DNA of 64,000 nt from Pohlia nutans (lineage: Eukaryota > Streptophyta > Bryopsida > Bryales > Mniaceae). Below the pieces are notes generated by a model. The model was not told the DNA's origin and did not search any database. It was given only the letters and a program-made list of their open reading frames with translations. Every line of letters begins with the position of its first letter. Position 1 is the stretch's first letter. Position numbers and translations under genes: made by a program. Of this stretch, positions 13,407 through 25,011 are shown one piece after another. The DNA is taken from the NCBI GenBank assembly GCA_022496805.1, contig CM040085.1, positions 36,919,811 to 36,983,810 of the forward strand. Reading direction: 5' to 3'.

Positions 13407-14958
13407 CTAATACACTAAAGTAGATGACATGAATACTTTACATAATACAAACCGAAAACGACAAATTGCAACGTTCACTACATCAGCTGTCAACAGGTAG
13501 TCCAATAACTTGATCTTCTACGCCATCCCAGTCTAAAGAAATATATTGAGCCTTTAAGTCAACTATAGTAATTGTTATAGAAAATGAAACAACTTCTTGT
13601 AGAATTCAAGAATGATGGTCACTATCTCTTGTGAATCTAGAAAACCCTTCACACGAACTATAAGGATGTAAGTGATTGTTCTCGTCACTAGTAAACACAA
13701 ATAGTTATAATCTAGGATTCAAGAGAAAAATTGTCATTTCCTTGAAATTTTAAATTGCGGTAATGCAAAAGCCAAAGGCCATTATAATCTATTGATATGG
13801 TCCTCACCTCTTCAAAAGTAGGACCATCATTATCGTTTGAGCGCTCATGTTACTAACCGAGTCTTTCAACTTCATCCATTTATTGCAGTAGGGAGGTCTT
13901 GGTCGTCCGCCCAGATGATCACAACCGAAATGGTTTGAATCTTCAATCAACCTAATTAAACCAAGGGAGGCCAAATTCTTTGCATTGATTTCAACAATCG
14001 TGGTTCACTTAGAAGAAATTCAATCGTTGTTTACTTTTAAGACATTCACTTGTTGACTCAAAGTTATCAAAACATTAGATGTTGATGTACACTTTCTTAT
14101 TATATCACCCCATGTGAATTTTATTTAAGTTTTATTAATAATTTAATACTTAATGATATAGAATCATACTTGTAAAACAAATCGTGACAAAAGTGAATTG
14201 GTTGTTCACTTACTAAATGAAATAAACTTTGGAATGTCTACTTTGGCTACTAATATGCACATCAAATAAATATGAAAATAAAAGAAGTTCTAATAACTTA
14301 AAAACCATTATAATGATAGTTGAATAATATAGTGGAAGGAAAGTCGCAAAAAATACAAGAATCAAGTTCTGTGTGGGTGCCTCCAAAAATGCTAATTTCT
14401 ACAAAATTTGCCATTTCAACTAATACGAAGACTAAATTGCAACAAAGCTATATATCCAAACTCACTAGACATGCAACATCACATATTCACATGGCCACTA
14501 GGATGGACTCAAGCATACCACATTTCATTAGGGGTGTTACATTCTCCTACAAGACCTCTCCCACACTTTATAAGTTGGGTTCAACGTCATTCACGTACCA
14601 AAATACTAGTCCTCACACTGTGTTTTCAATAGGTCCGTTTCAAAACTTTTTTCCTTTTTGCAAAACAAGAGCCCCAAGTTCTAGCCCCCTTGTTATGAAT
14701 TAATGATTCACAAAGAATGTCTTACTCGACCACTAAACAAAGTGTCAAACATCACATCAAATACGTCACATGAGTACACCCATTATAAGTCAAACAAGCA
14801 TATTCTCAAAATACACATTAAATATTTAAATATTCCAAAATATTCCAAAATATTTTTGATACTCAAGCTGATTTTATTCAATATGTACAATGTAGTTAAC
14901 CCACGTCAAATTAGACAATCAATGTATTACGACGTCAAGTTCATGACAACCGTGTTCA
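12576..14958. other. Gene-free AT-rich DNA with purine tract
   Basis: Between 12883 and 13075 the plus strand is almost pure purine (AAG/GAA-rich). A loosely repeated segment follows at 13080-13150. From 14320 two overlapping open frames of 74-127 codons exist but show no known domain and have no visible gene context. Confidence 0.4.
13331..13400. repeat. (AT)35 microsatellite
   Basis: Seventy bases of uninterrupted AT dinucleotide. Such perfect length suggests a highly mutable tract; copy number may also be affected by assembly. Confidence 0.98.
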
Positions 14959-15624
14959 TTAGGGCTTCATATGCAAACTGGGCCTGTACGCGAATCCCAG
15001 ATGATCGTCATCATGGTTCACAGTGATGATGTGCGTCTTGGACTCCCTCGACACAACATCATATTGCAACACGTAGTCATGCTCCACCGCCACCCACAAC
15101 ACGCTTCCCACTGCCGTGCAGCTGAACCAATTTTTCAACGGTTGATAATCCTGGGTCGTCAACCGCAACAAATACTGTCTGCGAAACCGAATATCTTTCC
15201 TGGCGTGAGGGATTTCCATGCGCAGTTCTCTATGTGACACGATGGCTCCCTGCTGAATTTGAAAGATATGGAACATCAGGGGCATCAATTCCACGCCCTT
15301 GTTGATATACTTCAGCCTCTGCAATTGCAAACAAGATTCACAATTGTCATGACGACCATTTGCTCGTTGATCTTGCAGGATTTCGTCGAGCCGTGCTGGA
15401 ATGATCGCGTACAAGTCACCCATGCACTCCACCAGATTCAAATACTTGAAGATCCTTGTATTGAATTTGTGGTTGAGAGGACCGAGGTTCTTACGGAACC
15501 GAGGAGTTCGATTCCCGACGTGCGGGAAGTTCATATACCATTTCTCAAGAGGAAATCGTAATTCTATCCACGTGCCAGTTTCAACCTCGATCTCAAAGAT
15601 TCTCAGGTACCCGGCATGAACATG
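14959..15624 (-). pseudogene. F-box-like protein, C-terminal part after frameshift
   Basis: Continues the F-box gene in a different frame, from about GYLRIFEIEVETGTW to the stop at 14959. The formal open frame extends upstream to 15762, but translation before about 15625 looks like a shadow of the other frame. It has the beta-rich style of plant F-box-associated domains (TWIELRFPLEKW; VGSVLWVAVEHDYVLQYDVVSRE), with no N-terminal domain of its own. Best read as the second half of one ~500-residue protein. Either a real one-base indel or a sequencing error separates the halves. Confidence 0.6.
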
Positions 15625-16478
15625 AACTGAGTAGCCCTCGGGTCCGGCATGTCGACGATCGGTCTGGCTAAGTGTGTGTCTGCTACATAGAGACGCCCAC
15701 CGGCCCATGCGCTTGCACAAACGTAGTTCCAAGCTCGGACACGAGGCGACCTGTTCCCCCACGGACCACGCTGACGAAATGCCTTACATGTCCATTTGTT
15801 CGACGTCGATTCGTACACACAAACACAAAAGGGGAAAAGGAGAATGACTTTGTAGGAGTTCGACTCGTCGTCCACCACCATTTGTGCTTGGACGCGGCTA
15901 TAAAACCAAATAGACGACGCCAAGATATTCGTAGCTTCTGGAAGCTCCCTGCATTCTTTCGTAAAAAGATTGCAAACCAAAAGAGGCTGCCAAAACCCGT
16001 AGGAGAAGTCGGTGTGGACCTGGGTGTGGAGCTTGATGAGGAGTAGGCCACCTGAGCAGGCAATGATGTCACTGCGAGGGCGGCTCAAACGAGTCCACTG
16101 ATGGACGAGGGGAGGAAGGGAGTGGACCGTGTTGGCCGAGTGAACTGCCGTTGCATGCCAGATTCCAGTCCATGACCATGAGCGCGGCGGGATCAGTTGT
16201 TGATTGGTGAGATTCTTGGCCAAGAGTGGGAAGTACCAGTCGCGGGTGACGTCGCGCTGCTGGGCTTGTACGATGAAATGTTTGTGTTCCGATGCCCACG
16301 CTGCCCACGATTTGCTCACTGTACTGCGTTGTGCGATCTCGCGGGCCGTGAGGGTGGGAATACTCGTCCAAAGCACCAAGTCGGTCATATGGTGTAAGTC
16401 GTGTTCTGAATGAGTATGCTGCTCAGATCTGTCAGTCATGATCACGTCCATGGTGGACATACTGTATCTACACGTCAC
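15603..16478 (-). pseudogene. F-box-like protein, N-terminal part, ends by frameshift
   Basis: A 291-residue frame. Residues about 33-75 resemble an F-box (TDLVLWTSIPTLTAREIAQR, then VSKSWAAWASEHKHF), the SKP1-binding module of SCF ubiquitin ligases. The motif is weaker than usual. The following region has the beta-propeller-like style of plant F-box-associated domains (ACSGGLLLI, LLVCNLFTKECRELPEA, WAGGRLYVAD). The frame stops at 15603 while the homologous-looking continuation is in another frame starting near 15625. The switch falls in a TTCATG tandem repeat, a slippage-prone site. F-box genes often decay into pseudogenes in plants. Confidence 0.6.
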
Positions 16479-18242
16479 AAAAAATGTAAAAGCCCGTTAA
16501 AACGACTCGCAATGGGGCATTGTAGGGTGTGTGCGGCAGTACTGCAATGGTATAGACCCACGTAGTAGGGAATGCTAGGTTTTAGTAGCAAGCGCAAGAG
16601 AAAAGTAACATGTATTGTATGCAAACCTGCTTTTGGAGAAGACCAATGTAAACTTGCTCTAATCGAATTAATAGTACGTTGGTGCAAGTGACCTTGAAGG
16701 AGAAAGGCACCCTCAATCCGTGGCTAATGCAATCTGAGAGGCAAACTATTCACTCCACATATACGAAGGCAACAACTAAAGCAAAGCACTGAGAGGATCG
16801 GAATGCAATCAAGAATAGAGAAACGAGAATGGAGAAATTGCTTTTATAAAGGCTTTGGGCAAAGCCTCGGTTGTCAGACTCTAAAAATCCAGGTTTGCTC
16901 TCATGCATCTCATCTCGGTAGCTGGGGAAGTTTCATCTCCACGAGGTGCTCCCTTACCGAGGCATGGATTGGAAACAATCTATGGATTGACGAGGTACTC
17001 TCGTACCGAGGCATGCATGGGAAACAATACATGGATTGACATTAAGAGAAGTCTCGGCGGAATGGAATTCCAAAGTCATGCACAATTTCAAACTACCGAA
17101 GTTTCTTTTGTCGATCAGTAAATGGCAGAGGGTTGCAAGAATCCTCTTCACTTTTGCGTGAGCATTGCTCTTTCCTTTCAAGACCACTTGCTCGTCCATC
17201 GTCTGTCCAATTCTGTTGTAACACAAGCTTCTACATGGCGGAAGAAGACATGGTTGTCCCTAGAAATGAATGCGAGAACCATCTCCGACATTCTACGATG
17301 AAACGCCAACGAAAGGGAATTGTGTCGAGAATCTTGCATGGCCATGCAATGAGGCTTGACGATATCAATGTTATAATTGTAATATAATAGTGTTAATTGT
17401 TTGTAATAGGTCACACCCCAGTTGAAATGGGGATGTTCCCCGTATAACCCTTAAGTTATTATGTACACTCAGTGCTAAACATTGTGGATAATTTTGTCTA
17501 GTGGGTTCGAAAGGTTGATGCAGGAATTAGCAACATATGAGGGAAATCAACTTGAGAAAGCCAAGCAACCCAATCAAGTTATCAAGAAGAGTGGGTTTTG
17601 GAGGCAAAATAGTGTATGTTGAGTGCTTCTATGTTTTAGTGGGAAAATGCTACATGTTGAGTCTTCCAATGTTGCTATGGGAGGATCATTAGGAAGGAAC
17701 AAATGTGATAGGTACTTTGAGGTTTCATTTTCTTTCAATTTCCTAATTAGAGGAAGGAGAGTTTTCATCATTGAAAGCATGAAGATGAGTATCCAATAAA
17801 AAATCGTGAGAATGAAATGTGGTATGTAGTCGGTAGCCTCCAAGCACAAATAATGAAGATGAAAGTGGACACATAACAAATCATTAGAATGAATTGTGGT
17901 AGTTGGTAGCCTCCATTAGAAATAATGAAGATGAGTTTGGAGTTTTGACTTTTGGTAGTCTAAAATCATAAAACACAATTGCTAGTTGATGAGTTTTGAT
18001 GGTTGGCACCCAAAAATTGATAAATTATGAAGATGGTCTTGATTGTTGGTAATTTGAACTTATAAAGCATGACAATGAGTTTAGACCATTTCTAGTTTGA
18101 AATCATAACGTATGAGAATGATTTTTTAAAGTTGAAAATCGTTATCCATTTTCTTAATTTGGGTGATAGTTTTTAATATTGAAAGAACCGTTGAAGGATG
18201 AAAGCGTGCCACATAGCAAGTTATACTCAAGGATAAAAACCT
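16479..18242. other. F-box upstream region and simple imperfect repeats
   Basis: Contains two imperfect ~36-bp copies around 16957-17040 (both with TACCGAGGCATG and ATGGATTGAC) and a pair of ~80-bp similar segments near 17815-17935 (both with GGTAGCCTCCA and AATAATGAAGATGA). Several 70-100 codon frames are present without a recognisable product. Confidence 0.4.
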
Positions 18243-18803
18243 TTAACCCCTAAACGTTCTCACCCTTTTCAAATTTGGCAATTTTCCAAAGATGCATTAT
18301 AAAATGCAACTAAGAGGGATATTTTCAAGTTGATGATTGAATAAAAGTTGTACATTATGAATTTTAGATTCTATCCATACGGTTAGATATGCAATTTCTA
18401 TCACCTATATTTGTGTATAAAATTTCAAACTCAAAATTGAAAACCCTTTTGTAATATGATTCCGAATAAGATATTGACAATTTAATAATGAAATTTGTTG
18501 TGATGGGTTGAAACTTAATACTCTAAGTGTAGTGATATTTGGAGATTTTTTGGTTGCTTAATTTTAGTAGTTGACTTTTTCAAGAGCACTTTTAGACTAG
18601 AATCTTCGAAATTTTGGGTGGAACACTACAACATGAAATGAGGAATAAAGATTTCACAAATCATCTCCTTTCCAATCGGATCACACATCCACAAAGCTAA
18701 TTTTCTATAAAAGTTTCATGCAAAAAATGCATGATGGATGAGAAAACGGATTTCAATTTTGTACATCATGCAAAATATGCATGGTTTGGCGGTTAAGGGT
18801 TAA
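18243..18803 (+). mobile_element. TTAA MITE family A, copy 4
   Basis: About 561 bp, TTAACCCCTAAACGTTCTC to GCGGTTAAGGGTTAA. One of the clearest copies, with interior landmarks in the usual order. No coding capacity. Confidence 0.88.
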
Positions 18804-18829
18804 GCATAGAAGTAGCTACTCTAAAACCT

Positions 18830-19090
18830 ACTTCACTAAATAGTATAATTAGATTATGCTCACCCTTCTCCCTTCAATTAACCTCATTGTAGTATATTGG
18901 TATTGAAGATTTGGTGTCAGACTCTAACAATTTCACCAAACCCTTTAACCGATATAATCACCCTCTATATAGTGCGAGAACCAATCACAATCATTATACA
19001 TGGGTAATCATTATTGTTCATCAATCTAGGATATCAAACCCTTCCTATTTAGCTATAGAGGGACTATAAAAATATCACTATATATGATCC
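18830..19090 (+). repeat. Dispersed repeat Q, copy 1
   Basis: Matches 58950-59315 in inverted orientation; for example both contain a block like GGTAATCATTATTGTTCATC, and a TAGCTATAGAGGGAC-type block next to it. Boundaries approximate; non-coding. Confidence 0.5.
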
Positions 19091-19317
19091 CAAAAGTACG
19101 GCTCTCTCACTTGCCTTCAAAACAAACCAAAAAAACATTAAATACAATGATACTACATCCAAATTCTTGAGTCAAGGGTGGATACAAGCATAGGATGCGC
19201 ATGCTCTTAGCGCATGCTGTACTAATTGTCAAAATATGAAGATTTGCTTTTAAATTTATAATCCAAGTAATAAAATTTATGTTTATTTCAAAATGTAATA
19301 TTTACCTCTATTCTTAC

Positions 19318-19893
19318 TTACCCCTTAACTGCGTGAGCATCCATTTTTTGGACGATGTACAAATTTCATCCATGATTTTTCATCCGTCATTGACTTTTTG
19401 TAGTGTGGATTTTTTACTATAGATTTTATGGGAAGTTAGCTTCATGTTTGTGTGATCCGGTTAGAAAGGGGATGATTTGCGAAATTTTTATGCTTCATTT
19501 CATGTTGTAGTGATTCACCCAAAATTTTGAAGATTTCAATGTAAAAGTGCTCTTAAACAATTCAACTCATAAAATTAAGGAACTTAAAAATCTCCAAAAT
19601 TTACTACACTTAGAGTATCACATTTCAGCCAATCACAAAAAAGTTCATGTAAAAGTTGTCAATATCTTATTCGTAATCAAATTACAAAAGAATTTGAATT
19701 TTGAGTTTTAGATTTTATACAAAAATATTGGTGATAGCAATCATAGATCTAATCGTATGGATAGAATCTAAAATTCATAATGTACAAATTTTATTCATAC
19801 ATCAAGTTCAAAATATCCCTCTTAGTTGCATTTTGTAATGCATCTTTGCAAAACTGCCAAATTTGGAGAGGGCTCTAGACATTTAGGGGTTAA
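19318..19893 (-). mobile_element. TTAA MITE family A, copy 5
   Basis: About 576 bp from TTACCCCTTAACTGCG, in which the target TTAA has mutated to TTAC, to ACATTTAGGGGTTAA. Interior landmarks are in family A order, reversed. Confidence 0.83.
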
Positions 19894-20034
19894 GAATATC
19901 CACATAACTCATGACCAACATTATTTACACTAATTATGCACTAGGATAATCACATAAATGGTTAAATATTTACAAGAAGCATTTTCATATATTTATTAGC
20001 AACCATTAATGCATCAAGTGTATCGGTATATATT

Positions 20035-20239
20035 GTTATTTTTTTGGGTCTAAAAACATCATTGTTTTTGAAGTGTTATAGGTCTAAATGTAAGTTTTAA
20101 ATAATTATGAAAAAATCAGTGTAAATTGGTTTAAGGATATGCTATATGAGAAAAATACCAAAAATTATGACAAATTTTCAAACGTGACAAATTGATGTGG
20201 TTTCACCGGATAAATGTAGTGTAGAGGCTTAAGGGTTAA
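20035..20239. mobile_element. Fragment of TTAA element related to families D/E
   Basis: The left part resembles family D (ACATCATTGTTTTTGAAGTG), and the right end GGCTTAAGGGTTAA matches the family E end. Probably a deleted copy. Non-coding. Confidence 0.5.
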
Positions 20240-20799
20240 CACTATATTATAATTACAAAAATGTTTAAATCTATTTAAATGGAATCTTTTCAAAACCCTG
20301 GAGTCTTTTTATCATATTATATATTATTTTGGAGTCTTTGGGAATCTCTTTGGAATTATCATAGAATCTTTTTCAAAATTTCCCATGGTGTTCATTGTTT
20401 TATGTTTTGGACATCCTTTGCTCCGAGCCTTTTTTTTAAATCTTTTTTTGTGTACAAACAAATCAAATCAAAATTCTTAGTGATTTTGTCATTTTTTCAC
20501 ACCCAAATTTAATACAAGGGCTAATTCAACAATGAAATTATTTACAAAATTTATGTTACTACCAATAGTAATAGCTACATTTCAAACTATATTTTCAAGA
20601 AAACATAAACAACTTCTTTGAGAAAAATAAAAGATATAAGCATCCAAGCATAAGTATTCAACCACAAATGAGAGAAAAATAGTAAGGAAAAAAAATTAAA
20701 CCCTACAACCTACAATATACTCCTAAGATGATTTTCAAAACTACATAGGCATATGTCATAACGGACTTCTTTAAGATCCATCGGTGGGATCATCAAAAT
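20240..20799. other. AT-rich spacer
   Basis: A 77-codon frame at 20279-20512 is low-complexity and hydrophobic, with no recognised domain. Nothing else supported. Confidence 0.35.
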
Positions 20800-21296
20800 A
20801 AATATTCAAAATTTTTCATTTCATCTATTTCTATGGAAAGTTACTACTTCATGCATGTATGAACCAATGAAAAAAGGGTTGACTTGTGAAATTTTTATGC
20901 CTCGTTTCATGTTGCATTGACTCACCAAAAATTTCTAAAATCTTAGTTCAAAAGTGCTATTGAGAAATTGAACTAAAAATTCAACCACCAAGAAGTTCTT
21001 CAAAAATCACTAAGAATATTGCATTTCCACCCATCACAACAAGTTTCATCCACGAATTGTTAGTATCTAATTTATAATCAAATTCCAAAAGAATTTCAAT
21101 TTTAAGCATCAATTTTTATACAAATTTTTTAGTGATAGTAATTATAGACTTAATAATTTGGATAGAATCTAAATTCATAATGTACAACTTTTATTCATAC
21201 ATCAAGAAAGTTCAAAATATCCCTCCTAGTTATATTTCATAATGTATGTTTGCGATTTTTCAAATCGAGAGAGGAATAAGGACCTTTTGGAATTAA
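20800..21296 (-). mobile_element. Old, diverged TTAA MITE family A, copy 6
   Basis: Interior blocks of family A are recognisable (TTTTTATGCCTCGTTTCATG; TTATTCATACATCAAG) but much more diverged than in other copies. The right end has become GGAATTAA instead of GGGGTTAA; the left end is lost. It records an earlier wave of the same family. Confidence 0.7.
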
Positions 21297-22892
21297 AGGA
21301 CCTGGCTTCTCTAATTTCCACACTCAAAATCTTTTTTGAACTCTATTTTGAGTATGATTCTTTGTTAATTTACTTTGGTTTTAATTTAAAGAAGTATCAA
21401 GGTCCCTCAAATAAGTTTGTTTGGCATATAAAATCCTTCATGTGGTTCAACGGAATCAAAAGTATGAGCAAGATTCTTCCAAAATACCAAAAAGTTTGTG
21501 GAGCTTGGTATGTCTATTGATGCCTAAATGCCTAGGGCTTTTGGACATAACTTAGATGAATCATGTTTCAACTTCAAATATCAACTATAAGGCATGTTGT
21601 GAAGTGAGACATCTATATGGTCTAGTTTGGTAAAATAGAATTGAGTATTTCTCAATTGAATTTATAAGGTTTGACATTAGAAATTCACAAAAATTACGTT
21701 TCTGATGCTTTAAACTTGAAATTCATTACAATTGGCTAAAATCGTAATGTTTCAAAAGTGATGAAATTGTTCACATTAGTAGTATTATAGTTTTGTAGAG
21801 GTAACTTCAGTTCTTTCTAAGAGCGATTAAAAGAAACGTTAATAGGTCACATTATTATTATTTTAATTTAATGTTGTTGATTTTTAGTACTCTTTTGGCC
21901 AGTCTTTCCAAAGCTCATAAATAACAAGTTATTTTGTACTTTTAACATATTTAGAAAGATAACATCTTCAACTATAGGATGTGAACACATTTGAACAAAC
22001 ATACTCAATTGAACATACTATATAGAAGCCATCCGAGTTTAATCATCTAGAACTCTTATAGTTTCATTTGTAGGACAACTTCAAAAAATGAATTTTGTAT
22101 ATTATTTATAGTAAAATTTCACAATTGCTCGAAATAGTCATTGAAGGATAAAGACATTCAAACTGTGTTTCAAAATAATATTTTTGGTTATTCAATGAAT
22201 TGGAACAAGATTTAATGAAGTTGTCTTTGTCATTCTGCCAAATCTAAAATTCAAAATTCAAAACAGATTAACTTTGAACAACTATTTTTAACCCCAAAAC
22301 GAGCAAGGATTCACAGTTTTAGAATGACAAATTCAATTGATCATAATTATCGTGAAAAATTCAATTCAGATGGGACCAAATTTTGTATTACTATAACTAC
22401 GGTAGTGAAGGTGTTGATAAAAAAAACAAATGAATTCGAAGAAGAGGAAGTCCAAATAGGACCTATTTAAAACTTTTGAAAAAGAAACATGATCATTCTT
22501 GTCACCGTGAACATAAATTCTTTCTCTTGTAAGGTAACAATACCTAAAAGTGTCAATGTTTGTAATACCTAAATGTCAGATTGTTGTAGATAAGGTCGCA
22601 TTTATAAACATTGACGCTTTTAGGTGTTGGCGCTTTTAGGTCTTGATGCTTTTAGATGTAGAAACTACCCCGACTTTAAATCCCTCCCTCGACATTAATG
22701 CAAGCATTATTCACCCATGGGCTCTATTTTCTAAAATTTCCATTTTGGGCACTCTAAGGTTTTTTTTGGCAATTTTTGTTGCAAATTTGGGACCTATGAT
22801 TCCTTGGGAATTTTAAACCCTTGGAAAATGGGGTTATTTTAAAAGTGGGCCCCTACTTGCACATAATAGGGGGCAGCTTTTGTCCTCTTGCA
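21297..22892. other. AT-rich DNA with a family B end
   Basis: No gene recognised. At 22288-22310 a decayed element end, TTAACCCCAAAACGAGC, starts a block similar to those at 6252 and 56936 (family B). A small stretch near 22580-22660 repeats GACGCTTTTAGGTGTTGG-like units three times. Confidence 0.4.
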
Positions 22893-23440
22893 TTAACCCC
22901 TAAATGACCAATCGACCATTTTCTGGTCGCAGTCCAAACAACAGTGATTGCCCACGGTCAGAAAATGACATTTTTTGAGTTTTGATTTTTTGTCAAAATT
23001 GGGGGTAGAGATCATGTTCTAGTGTTGTTTGATGCATTTCATTTGCAATATTGAGGTTCACTAAGGAATTTTTCAAAGACAAACACCTCAACAATGTCCT
23101 AGTGTTATAAAACTTTTTATTTCGGGAAAGTAATGATGTTCTTTCCTTTGAAATTTGTTCTTTTTTAAATTTTAGAATAGAATGTCTAGTTTTAACCAAT
23201 CATACCAAACTTCAAATTCTAAAAATAAAAATTGTAATTTGGTGAATATTAAATGGTAAATGCTTCTCAATTCATTAAATGAGTGTTTAAAACATTTTTA
23301 GAAAGTTCGACGGTACAGATAATTACTAAACATCATGATTCTCATTTTCTCTTTTGGACCAAACTTCATCAAAATCGTAGAAGTAACATTTTATAACACA
23401 TCTAGGTTTTGCCCTTACCCCTCTGTCATTTAGGGGTTAA
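22893..23440 (+). mobile_element. TTAA-flanked element, family F, copy 1
   Basis: About 548 bp from TTAACCCCTAAATGACC to GTCATTTAGGGGTTAA; the termini are complementary over about 16 bases. It ends about 30 bp before the telo-boxes of the snoRNA locus, so it may lie within or beside the promoter. Confidence 0.82.
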
Positions 23441-23470
23441 CGTCCAGGGGATTTAGCGCCGGGGCAGAAA

Positions 23471-23500
23471 CTAGGGCTAGGGTTTTAGGATTAGGGTTCC
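23471..23500 (+). promoter_or_regulatory. Telo-box cluster upstream of snoRNA locus
   Basis: TAGGGTTT at 23478-23485 followed by TTAGGGTT about 10 bases later. Telo-boxes are typical of plant snoRNA and ribosomal-protein promoters transcribed by RNA polymerase II. Positioned at the upstream edge of the snoRNA cluster; start site unknown. Confidence 0.5.
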
Positions 23501-23726
23501 AAGAAGCCTTCGTCTTGGCGAGCCCGTTGCTTCATAAAGAGCTTGCCCGCACATGATACGACCATCTTCTTCTTGCGAGGGTTTCAAGTTTTCTTCTGGT
23601 GCTGTGGGTCCTGTTTCTTGCGATCTCGGTTCTTTTAATGTCGCCGTGTTCAATCTGTTGTTATCGAGGGCTGTGACTTTAGCGAGATGCAGATCCCTGG
23701 GTTGTTCCATGTTTATTTGCTTCGTG

Positions 23727-23800
23727 TTGATGACTTAGGCTTGGTTGCAGTGTCCGCTTAAAGCTTTCAAACCTTCTTTGAACACCTTAGACTTTTGTGA
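23727..23800 (+). pseudogene. Decayed U14-like snoRNA copy
   Basis: After a box C-like TTGATGA at 23727-23733, the blocks TTAGGCTTG, GCAGTG and TAAAGCTTTC appear in the same order as in the two U14 copies, with deletions. The 18S-pairing element is degraded, and there is no box D at the expected place. Likely a relic of a third U14 copy. Confidence 0.4.
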
Positions 23801-24062
23801 ATTTGTGACGTGATTGGAGATGAGGATACTTTCCCCGGATGATCGACGCTGATTCCAACTGTGCTAATTAGCTCGCAAGAGCCAAGCCAGGAAAACTGAT
23901 CCAGAGTTTTTTTGGTTTTTAAGGTTTGCAATCCCATTTTCCTAATGCTGTTGCTCTTTGCGCTGTCATTGAAATGAAGGATATGCTAGAGTTCGAGGCG
24001 AGTGGGCAATTACGGAGGCGTTTGATGTCTCTTGTTAAAAATCATTTGCCTAATAGTGTGTC

Positions 24063-24146
24063 GAGCTATGAAGAATCCAAATACCAGTATAACGCCAGTT
24101 CTGCTTCTGAAATCTGTGACTGATAAACTGGTCAGAGACTGAGCTC
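24063..24146 (+). ncRNA. Box C/D snoRNA, U38-like (25S guide)
   Basis: Box C-like ATGAAGA at 24068-24074, box D' CTGA at 24107-24110, and box D CTGA at 24139-24142. A short terminal stem forms from GAGC before box C and GCTC after box D. The 14 bases before D' (24093-24106, CGCCAGTTCTGCTT) are perfectly complementary to the conserved 25S rRNA stretch AAGCAGAACUGGCG. By the fifth-base rule the target would be the A in AAGCA, the site I associate with U38 / yeast snR61. Box C has one mismatch to consensus, so the 5' end is less sure than the guide. Lies 16 bp upstream of the first U14. Confidence 0.65.
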
Positions 24147-24161
24147 TTCTTGTGATTGCGA

Positions 24162-24290
24162 TGGAATTCAGTGATGATAAATCTTTAGGCTTGTTTCTCA
24201 AACATTCGCAGTGGCCGCCTAAAGCTTTCGCCCTGCCGGGCTTGAGAGCTAATGCAGCTTCCAAACTTCCTTGGATATCTGAGACTTTCA
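24162..24290 (+). ncRNA. U14: U14 snoRNA (box C/D), copy 1
   Basis: U14 is needed for 18S rRNA processing and also guides a 2'-O-methylation. Box C GTGATGA at 24171-24177, box D CTGA at 24279-24282. Domain A, CATTCGCAGT at 24203-24212, is complementary to ACUGCGAAUG near the 5' end of 18S rRNA. Domain B, CTTCCTTGGAT at 24266-24276 just before box D, is complementary to AUCCAAGGAAG of 18S, the yeast C414 region. An internal stem CTTTAGGC/GCCTAAAG brackets domain A. A terminal stem pairs TGGAATTC with GACTTTCA with one mismatch. All family landmarks are present. Confidence 0.93.
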
Positions 24291-24439
24291 ACCAAGTACT
24301 TTCTGATAATTAGGGTTTCGATCGCGTGTTGTGACTCGTTGAATTCTTACTGATCAATTCTCGTATTATGAGTGTCGAATGTTTCATCTGAACTCCGGAG
24401 GATGAATTGCAGTTAAATCACAGTCGGATTCCTTCCGAT

Positions 24440-24505
24440 GCGAAAGCAAGTGACGCTAGCCTGCGCTTCTGATGGGTCCATTATTTTTAATTTTTTTCAG
24501 GAGAC
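24440..24505 (+). pseudogene. Possible decayed copy of the snR47-like snoRNA
   Basis: A box D'-like CTGA is preceded by CCTGCGCTT, close to the guide CCCGCGCTT of the intact copy at 25012-25103, and a block AATTTTTTTCAGGAG downstream resembles its second guide. It sits after U14 copy 1 just as the intact one follows U14 copy 2. Box C is not recognisable, so probably inactive. Confidence 0.35.
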
Positions 24506-24845
24506 ATTGAAGTAATTTTGCTACTTTTCCATGGCCTGAGGAGTAATCCAGGCTTCTTGGATGGTCTTGTTCATATTAGTATATGTAAAATTAGGGTAAT
24601 ACACATGTGCTACCTAGGTGCCACCGAGGCAATACCAGGGTGTTACCTAGGTTTAAAGAGGCTACACATCTTGGCTCTATGTAGGAAATCTGTCTATTAT
24701 TCCTCTTTTCTCCTCAAATCCTTTGTATCATTTAGCCAGCCCAAAACATTTTCGCTGTTGGAAAGTGATACGAGGATTTAGGGATACGTGGATTTGTAGA
24801 AAGTCTGGTTACTTTCAGATGTCTCTGAACTTGTCTGTCGATGAT

Positions 24846-24976
24846 GCCAGAGCCAGTGATGATAAATATTTAGGCTTGTTTCTCAAACATTCGCAGTGGC
24901 CGCCTAAAGCTTTCGCCCTGCCGGGCTTGAGAGCTAATGCAGCTTCCAATCTTCCTTGGATATCTGAGACTCCGGC
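24846..24976 (+). ncRNA. U14: U14 snoRNA (box C/D), copy 2
   Basis: Box C GTGATGA at 24856-24862, box D CTGA at 24964-24967. The 116-bp core differs from copy 1 by only two bases, with both 18S-complementary domains unchanged. The flanks are different, yet a different terminal stem forms (GCCAGAGCC with GACTCCGGC, seven of nine pairs). Conserved core with independently maintained stems argues that both copies are functional. Confidence 0.93.
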
Positions 24977-25011
24977 ATTATTAATGTTTTTAAATGCATT
25001 AACTCGACGTT

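Noticed and set aside
14971..16413. Several plus-strand frames of 66-124 codons opposite the F-box gene
   Set aside because: They are complementary shadows of the F-box reading frames.
23812..23860. Short box C/D snoRNA with stem TTGGA/TTCCAA
   Set aside because: Only about 48 nt between boxes and stem, box C is poor (ATGAGGA), and no rRNA complementarity was found.
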